This document shows positions 27,562-36,914 of a DNA stretch of 64,000 nucleotides, one piece after another. The stretch comes from Fontibacterium temperatum (GTDB lineage Bacteria; Pseudomonadota; Alphaproteobacteria; Pelagibacterales; Pelagibacteraceae). The position numbers and the translations under genes are program-made. Under the pieces are notes generated by a model, which had not been told where the DNA came from, made no database searches, and saw only the letters and a list, made by a program, of their open reading frames with translations. The stretch is from the NCBI GenBank assembly GCA_964203055.1, contig CAXNKS010000001.1, positions 496,001 to 560,000 on the forward strand, read 5' to 3'. Every line of letters begins with the position of its first letter. Within the stretch, counting starts at the first letter, position 1.

Positions 27562-27592
27562 CATAAGCGTGAAATATAATTCCACGCTTATG
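27562..27592 (-). terminator. Intercistronic hairpin between dctP and dctQ
   Basis: A perfect 10-bp inverted repeat (CATAAGCGTG / CACGCTTATG, arms 27562-27571 and 27583-27592) lies in the 124-bp gap after dctP. On the minus strand it is followed by U residues only patchily, so it may be a leaky terminator or an mRNA-stabilising 3' end. Either would give more periplasmic binding protein than permease, as is common for TRAP and ABC operons. Confidence 0.6.
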
Positions 27593-27611
27593 TTTAAAAA
27601 TTTAATTTTTA

Positions 27612-28781
27612 CTATGCAATAGCTTTAGCTGGATCGCCAAAGGTATTTCTGAAACCAATAGTATAATCTGGCTGATTCATAAGAAGATATGACATAACTA
27701 CTTTTGCATATCGTTTTTGTGAATCAATGATTTCTTTAAATAAAGCATCTTTTGCGCTGAAATCAGCAACTACTTTATCCCAAGATTTCATTTGTTCAGC
27801 CAAAATATCTTTTGGAGTTACAACAACTTTTACACCTGAATCTTTAACTAGTTTTACTAGATCATCAGCGTATCGTTTTGTCATTTTCCAATAGTTATCT
27901 GAGTTTGCAGCTTCTGCAGCAATTCTCAAAATATCTTGGTGCTGTTTAGATAAACTATTAAATTTTTTCTTATTAAAAGTTATCTCAAACATCTCTTGTG
28001 ATTGGTGAAAACTTCCTAAGTGATAAAACTTAGCAACGTCTTGCATACCAAAGTTTTTATCAGATGAAGGGTTGTTAAATTCCGCAGCATCGATAAGACC
28101 AGTTTTCATTCCTGGTTGGATTTCTCCACCTGGTAATTGAAGAACTGTCATACCAATTCCTTGTAGAACGTTTGTAGCTAGTCCTACTGTTCGGTATTTA
28201 AGACCTTTAATGTCAGCCATAGATTTAACTTCTTTTTTAAACCAACCAAATGGTTGAGCTGGCATTGGCATCGCGAAAAAACCAACAACATCTAATTTAG
28301 CTGATGCTAAAGTTTTATCATACAATGCTCTTCCTCCGCCGTACTCAATCCATCCCATCAATTCTTGAGAAGAGAAACCGTAAGAAGGTCCTGTTCCAAA
28401 TAATGATGATGACGGACTTTTACCATACCAATATGCAGTAACAGAGTGACCAGCATCTACAACGCCTGTGCTAACTCCATCTGCAATTTCAGCTGTTTTT
28501 AAAACTGAGTTAACGGCTAAAACTTCTAATTTTAAAGATCCACCAGAAAGTTGATTTACTCTCGTGCCGTAATCTTTTGCCATCTCAAAAAATGGGTCTG
28601 CATCTGCAGGGCCCCAAGCTGTTTGCATTTTAAGAGTGACAGTTCCTTGCGCAACCGAAATATTTGGCATTGCAAGAGAAGCAGCGGCAACAGCACCTGT
28701 GGCTGCAGCAGCTTTGAAAAACTTACGTCTTGAAGTTTTTTTAGACTCCAATGACGTAACTTCGTCTTTTATTTTTGTCAT
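27612..28781 (-). CDS. dctP: TRAP transporter periplasmic solute-binding protein, DctP type (Tat signal)
   Basis: A 389-residue binding protein. The N terminus carries a twin-arginine signal (SRRKFFKAAAATGAVAAA) with likely cleavage near SVAQG at about residue 45. The mature part has the DctP-fold motifs MQTAWGPADADPFFEMAKDY, LKYRTVGLATNVLQGIGMTVLQLPGGEI and DAAEFNNPSSDKNFGMQDVAKFYH. These resemble the alpha-keto-acid/mannitol-chloroaromatic branch; the substrate is not assignable from sequence alone. An AAGGG ribosome-binding site precedes the ATG. It is the first gene of the dctPQM-amidase run. Confidence 0.92.
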   Translation of the reverse strand: MTKIKDEVTSLESKKTSRRKFFKAAAATGAVAAASLAMPNISVAQGTVTLKMQTAWGPADADPFFEMAKDYGTRVNQLSGGSLKLEVLAVNSVLKTAEIADGVSTGVVDAGHSVTAYWYGKSPSSSLFGTGPSYGFSSQELMGWIEYGGGRALYDKTLASAKLDVVGFFAMPMPAQPFGWFKKEVKSMADIKGLKYRTVGLATNVLQGIGMTVLQLPGGEIQPGMKTGLIDAAEFNNPSSDKNFGMQDVAKFYHLGSFHQSQEMFEITFNKKKFNSLSKQHQDILRIAAEAANSDNYWKMTKRYADDLVKLVKDSGVKVVVTPKDILAEQMKSWDKVVADFSAKDALFKEIIDSQKRYAKVVMSYLLMNQPDYTIGFRNTFGDPAKAIA

Positions 28782-28970
28782 TTATTTTCCCTTATTTAGT
28801 TAATTAACTGGAAATCATTAAAGCAAAAATAACATGTTACGTCTTTAAAAAAAAATTATGTAAATACACAAGAATTGTACACAAAAACAACCCTTGATTG
28901 TAATAGTTTTAGATAGTTTAATTTAATTTATTTTATTTAAATAAATGAATAGACAGATAAATAAAATTTT

Positions 28971-29558
28971 ATGAACGAAGAAATTATAATTTTAATTAAA
29001 ATTATTTTAATTGATCTCGTGCTTTCTGCTGACAACGCGATCGTCATAGGTATGACTGCGTCGCAATTTAATGATCAAATTAGAAAAAAAGTATTAATTT
29101 ACGGTACCATTGCCGCTGTAGTTTGTAGAATTATCTTTGCTGGCGCCACTGCTTTTTTATTAAAGATAAATGGAATAAAAACTTTTGGAGCTGTGCTGCT
29201 TCTTTGGGTCGTATACAAATTATATGTAGATATTATAAAGTCAAAGGATGAAAATGAAGGAAGAATTGAGCTCGATGAAAAAAAGAAAAATAAATTCAGT
29301 GCAGCAGTAATAACAATACTTCTTGCTGACATTTCTCTGAGTCTAGATAATGTAATAGCGGTTGCAGGTGCTGCAGGAGATCATTATGCGATGCTTGTTT
29401 TTGGTCTAGTATTATCAATAGTTTTAATGGCTACTATGGCCAATTTTATTTCACTTTATGTAAAAAAATATAAATGGATTGGTTGGTTAGGTCTGGCCGC
29501 AATATTGTGGGTTGCAGGAGATCTACTATATCAAGACTTTAATTATTTTTTTATTTAA
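28971..29558 (+). CDS. TerC/YjbE-family integral membrane protein
   Basis: A 195-residue membrane protein with about six to seven helices. It has the paired acidic signatures of the TerC family: LIDLVLSADNAIVIGM near the N terminus and LLADISLSLDNVIAVAGAAGDH (about 116-137). The two aspartate-asparagine motifs are thought to bind metal ions; members are implicated in manganese export or tellurite resistance. It stands alone between the divergent dctP and the convergent glyoxylate reductase gene (8-bp gap). Confidence 0.88.
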   Translation: MNEEIIILIKIILIDLVLSADNAIVIGMTASQFNDQIRKKVLIYGTIAAVVCRIIFAGATAFLLKINGIKTFGAVLLLWVVYKLYVDIIKSKDENEGRIELDEKKKNKFSAAVITILLADISLSLDNVIAVAGAAGDHYAMLVFGLVLSIVLMATMANFISLYVKKYKWIGWLGLAAILWVAGDLLYQDFNYFFI

Positions 29559-29565
29559 ATATTTT

Positions 29566-30522
29566 TTAATTAACCTGATCTTTAGGTTTTTTATTATTAA
29601 AGAAGTTTTCTAGGTTATCGATTGCTCTATCGCCCATATCAATTCTAGTTCTAAAGGTTGCGCTACCAATATGCGGAAGTAAAAAAAGATTATTTAATTT
29701 TAAGTATTCAGGATTAATCTTTGGTTCTCCATTATAAACGTCTAGACCTAGAGCAAAAACTTTTCCACTCTTCATTGCTTTAATCATAGCAGTATCGTCA
29801 ATGATGTCTCCTCTTGCTGCATTCGTAACAACAGCACCATCGGGTAAATAATTAATCGATTGTTCATTAACTAAATTGGTAGTCTCTTTAGTTGCGGGAC
29901 AATTGATAGACAGGAATTCACTATTACTAAATAACGATTTAACATTGTCGTGATAAATTGCTCCCTCTTCTAAGTGGGCCGCTAATTTAGTTCTGTTGTG
30001 ATAATGAATTTCCATACCAAAGCCTCGAGCACGTTTTGCGACTTCTCTGCCAATTCTTCCCATGCCAAGAATTCCTAATTTGCTATTAGACATTTGTTTG
30101 CCAAGTAAAAAATCAGTTCTCCAACTCCAACTTTGTTCTTCAGCAAATTTTCTTCCCTCGTAAGCTCTTCTTGATGCTCCTAATAAAAGAAGAATAGAAA
30201 TATCAGCAGTTGCTTCTGATAAAACTTCTGGAGTATTAGTTACAACTATCCCTTTTTTTGCTGCAGCATTAGTATCGATATTTCCAAACCCCACGGCATA
30301 GTTTGCGATAATTTTTACTTTATCTGATAATTTATTAATAGCTGCAGAATCTATTTTATCTGAACTAAAAGATAAAATTCCATCACAGTCCTTAGAAAGC
30401 TCAATAATATCTTCCGTTGTATAAGGCTTTTCTTCTTTATTTAATTTTACATCAAATAATTTCTGAACGCGCCCTTCGGTTTCTTTTAATAAATTTTTAG
30501 TAACTAAAATCTTTTTCTTCAT
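29566..30522 (-). CDS. D-2-hydroxyacid dehydrogenase (glyoxylate/hydroxypyruvate reductase type)
   Basis: A 318-residue member of the D-isomer-specific 2-hydroxyacid dehydrogenases. The nucleotide motif is LGILGMGRIGREVAKRARGFGM (about 148-169). Catalytic residues are in NAARGDIIDDTAM (Arg), the Glu of VYNGEPKIN, and the His of LLPHIGSAT. Its 4-bp ATGA overlap with glcF ties it to glycolate oxidase, which supports glyoxylate or hydroxypyruvate as the natural substrate. D-glycerate dehydrogenase is the equivalent alternative name. Confidence 0.88.
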   Translation of the reverse strand: MKKKILVTKNLLKETEGRVQKLFDVKLNKEEKPYTTEDIIELSKDCDGILSFSSDKIDSAAINKLSDKVKIIANYAVGFGNIDTNAAAKKGIVVTNTPEVLSEATADISILLLLGASRRAYEGRKFAEEQSWSWRTDFLLGKQMSNSKLGILGMGRIGREVAKRARGFGMEIHYHNRTKLAAHLEEGAIYHDNVKSLFSNSEFLSINCPATKETTNLVNEQSINYLPDGAVVTNAARGDIIDDTAMIKAMKSGKVFALGLDVYNGEPKINPEYLKLNNLFLLPHIGSATFRTRIDMGDRAIDNLENFFNNKKPKDQVN

Positions 30523-31817
30523 AATAAATTAATCGCTGTGGGTTTTTCTCCACCTGTGTACCAGTTTAAAATTTCTATGGTATGAACAATCGGTATTTTT
30601 GTTCCAGATGAAATCTGTGTCATACATCCGATATTTCCAGTTGAAATGAAATCAGGTTTTACTTTATCAATATTTGAAACTTTTCTCTTTAATAGTTCTG
30701 CGGCCATTTCATCTTGAAGCAAATTATAAGTCCCAGCCGATCCACAGCACAAATGACCATCCGGTATCTCAACTATTTCATTGCCAGTTTTTTTTAATAA
30801 ATCCATTGGTTGACTATGTATTTTTTGTCCATGCTGCATTGAACATGCGGAGTGATAAGCAATTGTAAATTTTTTATCTTTTTTCACATAATTTAATTTA
30901 ATATTTTTTCCTAAATATTCAGTTACATCTTTTGCAAGCGATGAGACCATTTTTGCTTTTCTTCTAAGTTCTTTGTCAGGATGATCTCTAAAAATATAAC
31001 CATAATCTTTTAAAGTAGTCCCACAGCCAGAAGTGGTTACTAAAATTGCATCAAGATTTTTTTCTTCATACCATTTAAACCATGAATTAATATTGTTTAT
31101 GAAAGACTTATGAGCAAGCTCTTCTTTGCCTAAGTGATGGTTTAACGAACCACAACAATCCACTTTTTTTGGCACAATCACTTCAACGCCATGCCTATTC
31201 AAAATATCAATTGTTGCATCATTAATTTGTGGAGAAATGACTCTTTGTACGCAACCAGTAAGCAAAGCAACTCTTGCATAAGTCTTTCCGACTGGTGAGT
31301 ATATTTCTTTATTTTCTTGTCTAGATACTGGAAAAGAATTTGGCATATACTTCATCATATTTTTAATTTTTTTTGGAAATAAAAATCTAAATGGGTAAAA
31401 TAATCTTGCAGAGTAACCGGCCATTCTAAATAAAGTTGGGCTTGGTAAAATTTTGGAAAGCAAATTTCTTATAAATCTATCAAAGAAAGGTCTAACAAAA
31501 GTTTTTTCTATATGATTTCGCGCGTGATCTACAAGATGCATATAATTAACACCTGAAGGACAAGTGGTCATGCAAGCGTAACAAGATAAGCATCGGTCAA
31601 TGTGCTTTGCTATTTTTTCATTAGCTGGTTTGTCGTTTTCCAGCATGTCTTTGATTAAATAAATTCTACCGCGCGGACCATCAAGTTCATCTCCTACGAT
31701 CTGGTAGGTTGGACAAGTTGCATTACAAAATCCACAATGCACACATTTTCTTAAAATTCCATCTGCTGAACTAATGTTGCTGTCTTGTAATTGTTTTTTT
31801 GTAAAATTTGTTTGCAT
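30519..31817 (-). CDS. glcF: Glycolate oxidase iron-sulfur subunit
   Basis: Carries electrons from the GlcDE flavoproteins toward quinone. The 432 residues contain two ferredoxin-like [4Fe-4S] motifs near the N terminus (CVHCGFCNATCP and CLSCYACMTTCPSG) and two CCG domains (VDCCGSLNHHLG and HLCCGSAGTYNLL). It overlaps glcE by 1 bp and the downstream reductase by 4 bp. Confidence 0.94.
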   Translation of the reverse strand: MQTNFTKKQLQDSNISSADGILRKCVHCGFCNATCPTYQIVGDELDGPRGRIYLIKDMLENDKPANEKIAKHIDRCLSCYACMTTCPSGVNYMHLVDHARNHIEKTFVRPFFDRFIRNLLSKILPSPTLFRMAGYSARLFYPFRFLFPKKIKNMMKYMPNSFPVSRQENKEIYSPVGKTYARVALLTGCVQRVISPQINDATIDILNRHGVEVIVPKKVDCCGSLNHHLGKEELAHKSFINNINSWFKWYEEKNLDAILVTTSGCGTTLKDYGYIFRDHPDKELRRKAKMVSSLAKDVTEYLGKNIKLNYVKKDKKFTIAYHSACSMQHGQKIHSQPMDLLKKTGNEIVEIPDGHLCCGSAGTYNLLQDEMAAELLKRKVSNIDKVKPDFISTGNIGCMTQISSGTKIPIVHTIEILNWYTGGEKPTAINLL

Positions 31818-33031
31818 TATATTCCTGAATACATTTTTCCTGGATTTAAAATCTTCTTAGGATCAAAACTTTCTTTGATCTTTAAAGATAAAACTTTAAT
31901 ATTCTCATCAACAATTGTCAAAAAATCTTCTTTGATACGGACGTGATTTGGCGCCTTGATAATTGTCATGTGCCCACCAAGTTTTATGACTTCCATTCTT
32001 AATTGTCTTAATAGTACGCTATCATTTTCAGGTATTTCAGCCCAAATTAAATTACCCGCCCAATCTACTACATATTTCAATTCTTCATTTTCAAATTTAT
32101 TTATAAACTGATCAGTATTAACGGGTGGTAAAATTATTTTTACAACTACATTTGTACTATTATTAAAAAATTGCAGATCTGTTGTATTTTGCCAAAAAAT
32201 TCTTGATTGGTAATTTTCAAGAACTGAAATTGTTTTTTTATATTCATCAAATAATTTTTTTAGAGTGTTGACTCTCTCAACCACTGAAATTTTCGGTCCC
32301 TCAAGACGGATAGCAGTAATTGAAGTTGTCGTGTCTAGATCGTTTAATTTAAAAAACTTGGACATTTTTGCTGGATAAAAACATGCACCTGAAATTTCTA
32401 CAGAAGTTTGCATTGATTTTGAAAAAATATTTAAAGCTTTTTTTAAGTTAATATTATTAACTAATAAAGTTTGGCTCTCTTCATTTTTTGGCTGAACTTT
32501 CAATACAATCTCAGTCAAGGCAACTAAGGTACCATATGCTCCAGTTATAAGTTTACTTACATCATAACCTGTTACATTTTTAACAACGGTTCCTCCTGAT
32601 TTTACAATTTCACCTTTGCCATTTATTCCTCTAAATCCCAGAATATGATCTCTTAAAGCGCCCGCTCTAAATCTGCGTGATCCTGATAAATTGCACGCCA
32701 CAGCTCCACCAACAGATCCTTTGTTGCTTTTACCATTATATAAAAATCCCATGTCGGAGGGTTCAAAAGATAATTCCTGATTTTTTTTATCTAACTCTTT
32801 CTCAATTAAATCAAGCGGCGTTCCTGATTTAACTTTAATATAAAGTTCTTCAGGAAAATATTCGATAATTCCACTTAAGTTTTTTAAATTTAAAGATTTT
32901 GAACACTGAATTAATCTACCAATTGGTTTTGAATTATGTCCGGTAATTTCAATTGGAATCTCTTGTGAATTACAATTTTTTATAAAATCTGCAACTTCAT
33001 GTTCGCTTGATGGCGAATAAATTTCTGACAT
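31817..33031 (-). CDS. glcE: Glycolate oxidase FAD-binding subunit GlcE
   Basis: A 404-residue FAD-binding (PCMH-type) subunit with the flavin motifs FEPSDMGFLYNGKSNKGSVGGAVACN (about 90-115) and GGTVVKNVTGYDVSKLITGAYGTL. It is shorter than GlcD and lacks the H-x-GDGNxH C-terminal motif, which matches GlcE rather than GlcD. It sits between glcD and glcF with 1-bp overlaps on both sides. Confidence 0.92.
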   Translation of the reverse strand: MSEIYSPSSEHEVADFIKNCNSQEIPIEITGHNSKPIGRLIQCSKSLNLKNLSGIIEYFPEELYIKVKSGTPLDLIEKELDKKNQELSFEPSDMGFLYNGKSNKGSVGGAVACNLSGSRRFRAGALRDHILGFRGINGKGEIVKSGGTVVKNVTGYDVSKLITGAYGTLVALTEIVLKVQPKNEESQTLLVNNINLKKALNIFSKSMQTSVEISGACFYPAKMSKFFKLNDLDTTTSITAIRLEGPKISVVERVNTLKKLFDEYKKTISVLENYQSRIFWQNTTDLQFFNNSTNVVVKIILPPVNTDQFINKFENEELKYVVDWAGNLIWAEIPENDSVLLRQLRMEVIKLGGHMTIIKAPNHVRIKEDFLTIVDENIKVLSLKIKESFDPKKILNPGKMYSGI

Positions 33032-34527
33032 TAAAATCTTGGGATGTCTTTAAACTTTGTGTCTCCTTTATGAACGTGCATTTTTCCGCCTTCTGCACAA
33101 CGATGAAGGATTGGATATACCTTGCCTGGATTTAAAAGAGATTTTTCATCAAACGCTTGTTTAATGTTTAGTTGTTGTTGGATGTCTTCATCGTTAAACA
33201 TTTCACACATTAAATCTCTTTTCTCAATTCCAACTCCATGTTCTCCTGTGAGTACACCACCTACTTTTACACAATATTTTAAAATATCAGCGCCGAATTT
33301 TTCTGCTTTTTTTAATTCACTTTTAATATTTGAATCAAACATAATCAGAGGATGTAAATTTCCATCTCCCGCATGAAAACAATTCGCAACTTTTAAACCG
33401 TGTTTTTGTGAAAGCTTAGTAATTTCTTTTAAAACTTCAGCTAATTTTTTTCTAGGAATTGTCCCATCCATGCATAAATAATCAGGCGACATATCTCCAA
33501 TTGCTGGGAATGCAGCTTTTCTTCCTAACCAAAATCTTAATCTTTCTTCATCATTTTTGCTTATGCGTAAATAAGTTGATTTATTTTTTTTAGCAATTTC
33601 TTCTACTCTTTTTATTAAAATATTTACTTCACTTTCTGTACCATCCAATTCCACAATTAAAATTGCCTCAACGTCTTTTGGATATCCAGCCTTGGCATAA
33701 TCGTCTGTTGCTTTTATTAAAGGCTTATCCATAATTTCCATTCCCGCAGGAATAATTCCGCCTGAAATAATATCTGAAACACACTGACCAGAATCTTCAA
33801 CGCTTTGAAAACCTAAAAGTAGAGCTTTGACTGACTGTGGTTTTTTTAAAATTTTAACCGTTACTTCTGTTAAAACTCCAAGCAATCCCTCTGATCCTGT
33901 AATTAAACCTAATAAATCATAACCTTCAGATTCTAATTTTTTTCCACCAAATTTCATAACTGTTCCGTCCATCAAAACAATTTCAACACCAAGAACGTTA
34001 TTAGTTGTGGTTCCATATTTTAAAGAATGAACACCTCCAGAGTTCTCAGCAATATTTCCACCAATGGAGCAGGCAATTTGGCTTGAAGGATCAGGTGCAT
34101 AATAAAAGCCGTTGTGTTCAACTGCTTTAGTTAGAGATAAATTTGTAACTCCAGGCTGCGTTACAACGCATCTATTTTCAAAATCAATTTCTAGAATTTT
34201 ATTAAACTTACTAAGACCCAACAAAACACCGTCCGCTAAAGGTAACGCTCCTCCAGAAAGACCTGTGCCAGATCCTCTTGGAACAATCTTAATATTATTT
34301 TCATGACAATATTTTAAAATATTACTAACTTCAGTTGTATTTTCAGGAAGTACAACAACCATTGGCTTTTGTTTATAAGCGCTCAATGCGTCTGTTTCAT
34401 AAGGAATTATACCTTCAGGATCTGAAACAATATTAATTGGATTAGTAAATCTTTTTAAATCACGAACAATTTTTTCTCTATCATTTAAAACTGATTGATC
34501 AATTTTTGGCATTACTAAAGTAGACAT
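33031..34527 (-). CDS. glcD: Glycolate oxidase catalytic subunit GlcD
   Basis: FAD-linked oxidase of 498 residues that oxidises glycolate to glyoxylate. Motifs are the pyrophosphate-binding IVPRGSGTGLSGGALPLADG (about 86-105), the FAD region CSIGGNIAENSGGVHSLKYGTT, and the C-terminal FAD-oxidase signature NCFHAGDGNLHPLIMFD with GGVLTGEHGVGIEKRDLM. It starts the glcDEF block 60 bp after the aminotransferase gene. D-lactate dehydrogenase is the main alternative for isolated members, but the full DEF set points to glycolate. Confidence 0.93.
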   Translation of the reverse strand: MSTLVMPKIDQSVLNDREKIVRDLKRFTNPINIVSDPEGIIPYETDALSAYKQKPMVVVLPENTTEVSNILKYCHENNIKIVPRGSGTGLSGGALPLADGVLLGLSKFNKILEIDFENRCVVTQPGVTNLSLTKAVEHNGFYYAPDPSSQIACSIGGNIAENSGGVHSLKYGTTTNNVLGVEIVLMDGTVMKFGGKKLESEGYDLLGLITGSEGLLGVLTEVTVKILKKPQSVKALLLGFQSVEDSGQCVSDIISGGIIPAGMEIMDKPLIKATDDYAKAGYPKDVEAILIVELDGTESEVNILIKRVEEIAKKNKSTYLRISKNDEERLRFWLGRKAAFPAIGDMSPDYLCMDGTIPRKKLAEVLKEITKLSQKHGLKVANCFHAGDGNLHPLIMFDSNIKSELKKAEKFGADILKYCVKVGGVLTGEHGVGIEKRDLMCEMFNDEDIQQQLNIKQAFDEKSLLNPGKVYPILHRCAEGGKMHVHKGDTKFKDIPRF

Positions 34528-34587
34528 GGCTTAAACTTATATTATTTTGATTGATATATATAGGTCTTTGAGATTGAAAAAAAAACT

Positions 34588-35754
34588 TTATTTGACAACA
34601 GTTTTTTTAATTTTTTCTAAAGCTTTTTCTATATTCTCGTAAGAGTTGGCAAAACTAAATCTTACAAAATCTTTGGCAGATTTACCAAAGCTTACGCCCG
34701 GGATAATTGCAACGCCCGCTTCATTTAAACATTTATCTGCAAACTCATTACCATTCATTCCAGTCCCACTAATATTGGGAAATACGTAAAAAGCTCCTCC
34801 AGGATTATTACAAGTAATCCCTTTAATGCTATTTAATCCATCAACAATTAGTTTTCTTCTTCTGTTAAATTGACTCATCATTTCATCTAAAAAATCATGA
34901 GGCCCATCTAATGCAGCGAGACCTGCAATTTGGGTTGAGGCACAAGGACATGAATGATCATTCACACATAATCTTGTAACATCTTCAATAATTTTTTCTG
35001 GCCATACACTCCAACCCAAACGCCAGCCTGTCATTGCATATGTTTTACTCCAGCCATCTAAAACAATTAATCGATCAAAAAGTTCTGGATAATTAAAAAA
35101 AGAAGGCATTTTTTTATTATCGTAAATTTGTCTGCTATAAATTTCATCGCTTAAAATTGCTACATCTGGAAATTTCTTTAGACCCGCAACGAGTTTATCA
35201 ATTTGCTCTCTTTCTATAAGACCACCTGTTGGGTTTTGCGGATTGTTAATTATAATTAAACGAGTTTTATCATTTATTAATTTTAAAACTTCTTCGGCTT
35301 TGAAAGAAAAATTATTTTTCTCACTTAAATACATTGGAACTGCTTTTGCTCCTGAATAATTAATCATAGACTCATAAATGGGAAATCCTGGTTCTGGATA
35401 AATAATTTCTGTACCTGGCTGACCAAACATTAACATTGCAAAAAACATTGTAGGTTTTCCACCCGGCATGATTACTACTCTTGAAGCGTCTACATTTGCG
35501 TCATACATTTTTTTAATATGACGAGATACTCCTTGTCTTAATTCTAAAAGACCATTTGAAGGTGTATAACCATGAAAGCCATCATCTAAGGCTTTTTTTG
35601 CAGCATCAACGATGTGTTTTGGTGTTCTAAAATCTGGCTGACCTATTCCTAAATTAATTATTTCTTTTCCTTGAGCTTCTAAAGCTTTTGCCTTTGCAAG
35701 AACAACAAAAGCATTTTCAGTACCAAGTTTAAAAACACTGTCTGCTAATTTCAT
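34588..35754 (-). CDS. PLP-dependent aminotransferase (class I/II)
   Basis: A 388-residue fold-type I aminotransferase. The PLP lysine is in DGWSKTYAMTGWRLGW, preceded by NNPQNPTGG and SDEIYSRQIY, and the substrate-carboxylate arginine is in FVRFSFANS. It overlaps the upstream hydroxy-acid oxidase gene by 4 bp and is followed by glcDEF, so transamination of glyoxylate to glycine is an attractive role. That is inference; aspartate- or alanine-type activity cannot be excluded. Confidence 0.88.
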   Translation of the reverse strand: MKLADSVFKLGTENAFVVLAKAKALEAQGKEIINLGIGQPDFRTPKHIVDAAKKALDDGFHGYTPSNGLLELRQGVSRHIKKMYDANVDASRVVIMPGGKPTMFFAMLMFGQPGTEIIYPEPGFPIYESMINYSGAKAVPMYLSEKNNFSFKAEEVLKLINDKTRLIIINNPQNPTGGLIEREQIDKLVAGLKKFPDVAILSDEIYSRQIYDNKKMPSFFNYPELFDRLIVLDGWSKTYAMTGWRLGWSVWPEKIIEDVTRLCVNDHSCPCASTQIAGLAALDGPHDFLDEMMSQFNRRRKLIVDGLNSIKGITCNNPGGAFYVFPNISGTGMNGNEFADKCLNEAGVAIIPGVSFGKSAKDFVRFSFANSYENIEKALEKIKKTVVK

Positions 35755-36905
35755 TTCTTTCTGAAAATTACTTTGTCTCTAGTAATTTCTTTTACACTTC
35801 TGCAACCCATTAAAGTCATTCCTCTTTTGATTTCAGCATGCATAATTCTAAGTATTGCTTCAACACCAGGCTGACCACCCGCTGATAATGCATATAAATA
35901 ACCTTTTCCAAATGAACATGCTTTTGCTCCAAGTGCTAAAGCTTTTAAAACGTGCGTTCCTCTTCTAACTCCACCATCTAAAATTACATCTACTTTGTCT
36001 CCGACTGCATCAACAATATCTGCAAGAACATCAAATGGTGACATAGAGGCATCTAGTTGTCTTCCGCCGTGATTTGAAATCATGATTGCTGTTGCGCCTA
36101 TATCCACTGCTTTTTTTGCATCCTCTACAGATACAATTCCTTTTATAGCAAAAGCACCTTTCCATTTTTTTGCAACATACTCCGCATCTTTCCAATTCAT
36201 TGTAGGATCAAATTGACTATTAATATAGTTGATCACTGAAGTTTCTATGGACTGTCCACCTTTCTCTGTGTGTGGAAGATTAGGTAGTTTAAATCTTTCA
36301 TGCATTAAATAATTTAAAGTCCACTCGGGATGTAATGCAAAACTTATCAAGCTTGCCAAAGTTAATTTTGGCGGAGTTGTAAATCCAGTTCTATGATCTC
36401 GCTCTCTATTACCTGCAACAATAGTATCTACCGTTAAACATAATGCTTTGAAATTAGCTCTTTGACATCGCTCAATTAAATTATCTGTTAAACCTCTATC
36501 TTTATGTATGTAAAGTTGAAATAATTTTGGACCACCTGTTAAGTTTCCAACCTCTTCAATACTAGTTGTCGCAATTGTCGACATTCCAAAAAAAGTTCCG
36601 AATTTTTCTGCTGCTCTTGAAGTCGCTTTCTCCCCATCGTGATGATACAATCTATGCATTGCAGTTGGTGCAAGAAATAACGGCATATCAATTTTCTGTC
36701 CAAATACAGTTGTGGACATATCGATAGAACTTACATCTCTCAGAACGCTTGGAACTAAATCACAATCATTAAATGCAGAAGTATTTCTTTTTAAAGTAAC
36801 TTCATCATCTGCGCCACCATCGATATAATTAAAAATTGGGGAAGGAAGTCTTTTTTTTGCTAACTTTCTAAAATCATCAACATTAAAGCATCTAGCTAAT
36901 GACAT
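35751..36905 (-). CDS. FMN-dependent alpha-hydroxy-acid oxidase/dehydrogenase (LldD/glycolate oxidase family)
   Basis: A 384-residue TIM-barrel flavoprotein. Family marks are YIDGGADDEVTLKRN near residue 27, LFLAPTAMHRLYHHDGE and the FMN/active-site signature SNHGGRQLDASM (catalytic His and Arg). LDGGVRRGTHVLKALALGAKA binds the FMN phosphate. It could oxidise L-lactate, glycolate or another 2-hydroxy acid. Its location at the head of the glycolate cluster makes glycolate or L-lactate most likely. No obvious membrane-anchoring insert is visible. Confidence 0.88.
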   Translation of the reverse strand: MSLARCFNVDDFRKLAKKRLPSPIFNYIDGGADDEVTLKRNTSAFNDCDLVPSVLRDVSSIDMSTTVFGQKIDMPLFLAPTAMHRLYHHDGEKATSRAAEKFGTFFGMSTIATTSIEEVGNLTGGPKLFQLYIHKDRGLTDNLIERCQRANFKALCLTVDTIVAGNRERDHRTGFTTPPKLTLASLISFALHPEWTLNYLMHERFKLPNLPHTEKGGQSIETSVINYINSQFDPTMNWKDAEYVAKKWKGAFAIKGIVSVEDAKKAVDIGATAIMISNHGGRQLDASMSPFDVLADIVDAVGDKVDVILDGGVRRGTHVLKALALGAKACSFGKGYLYALSAGGQPGVEAILRIMHAEIKRGMTLMGCRSVKEITRDKVIFRKK

Positions 36906-36914
36906 TATAAAGTT

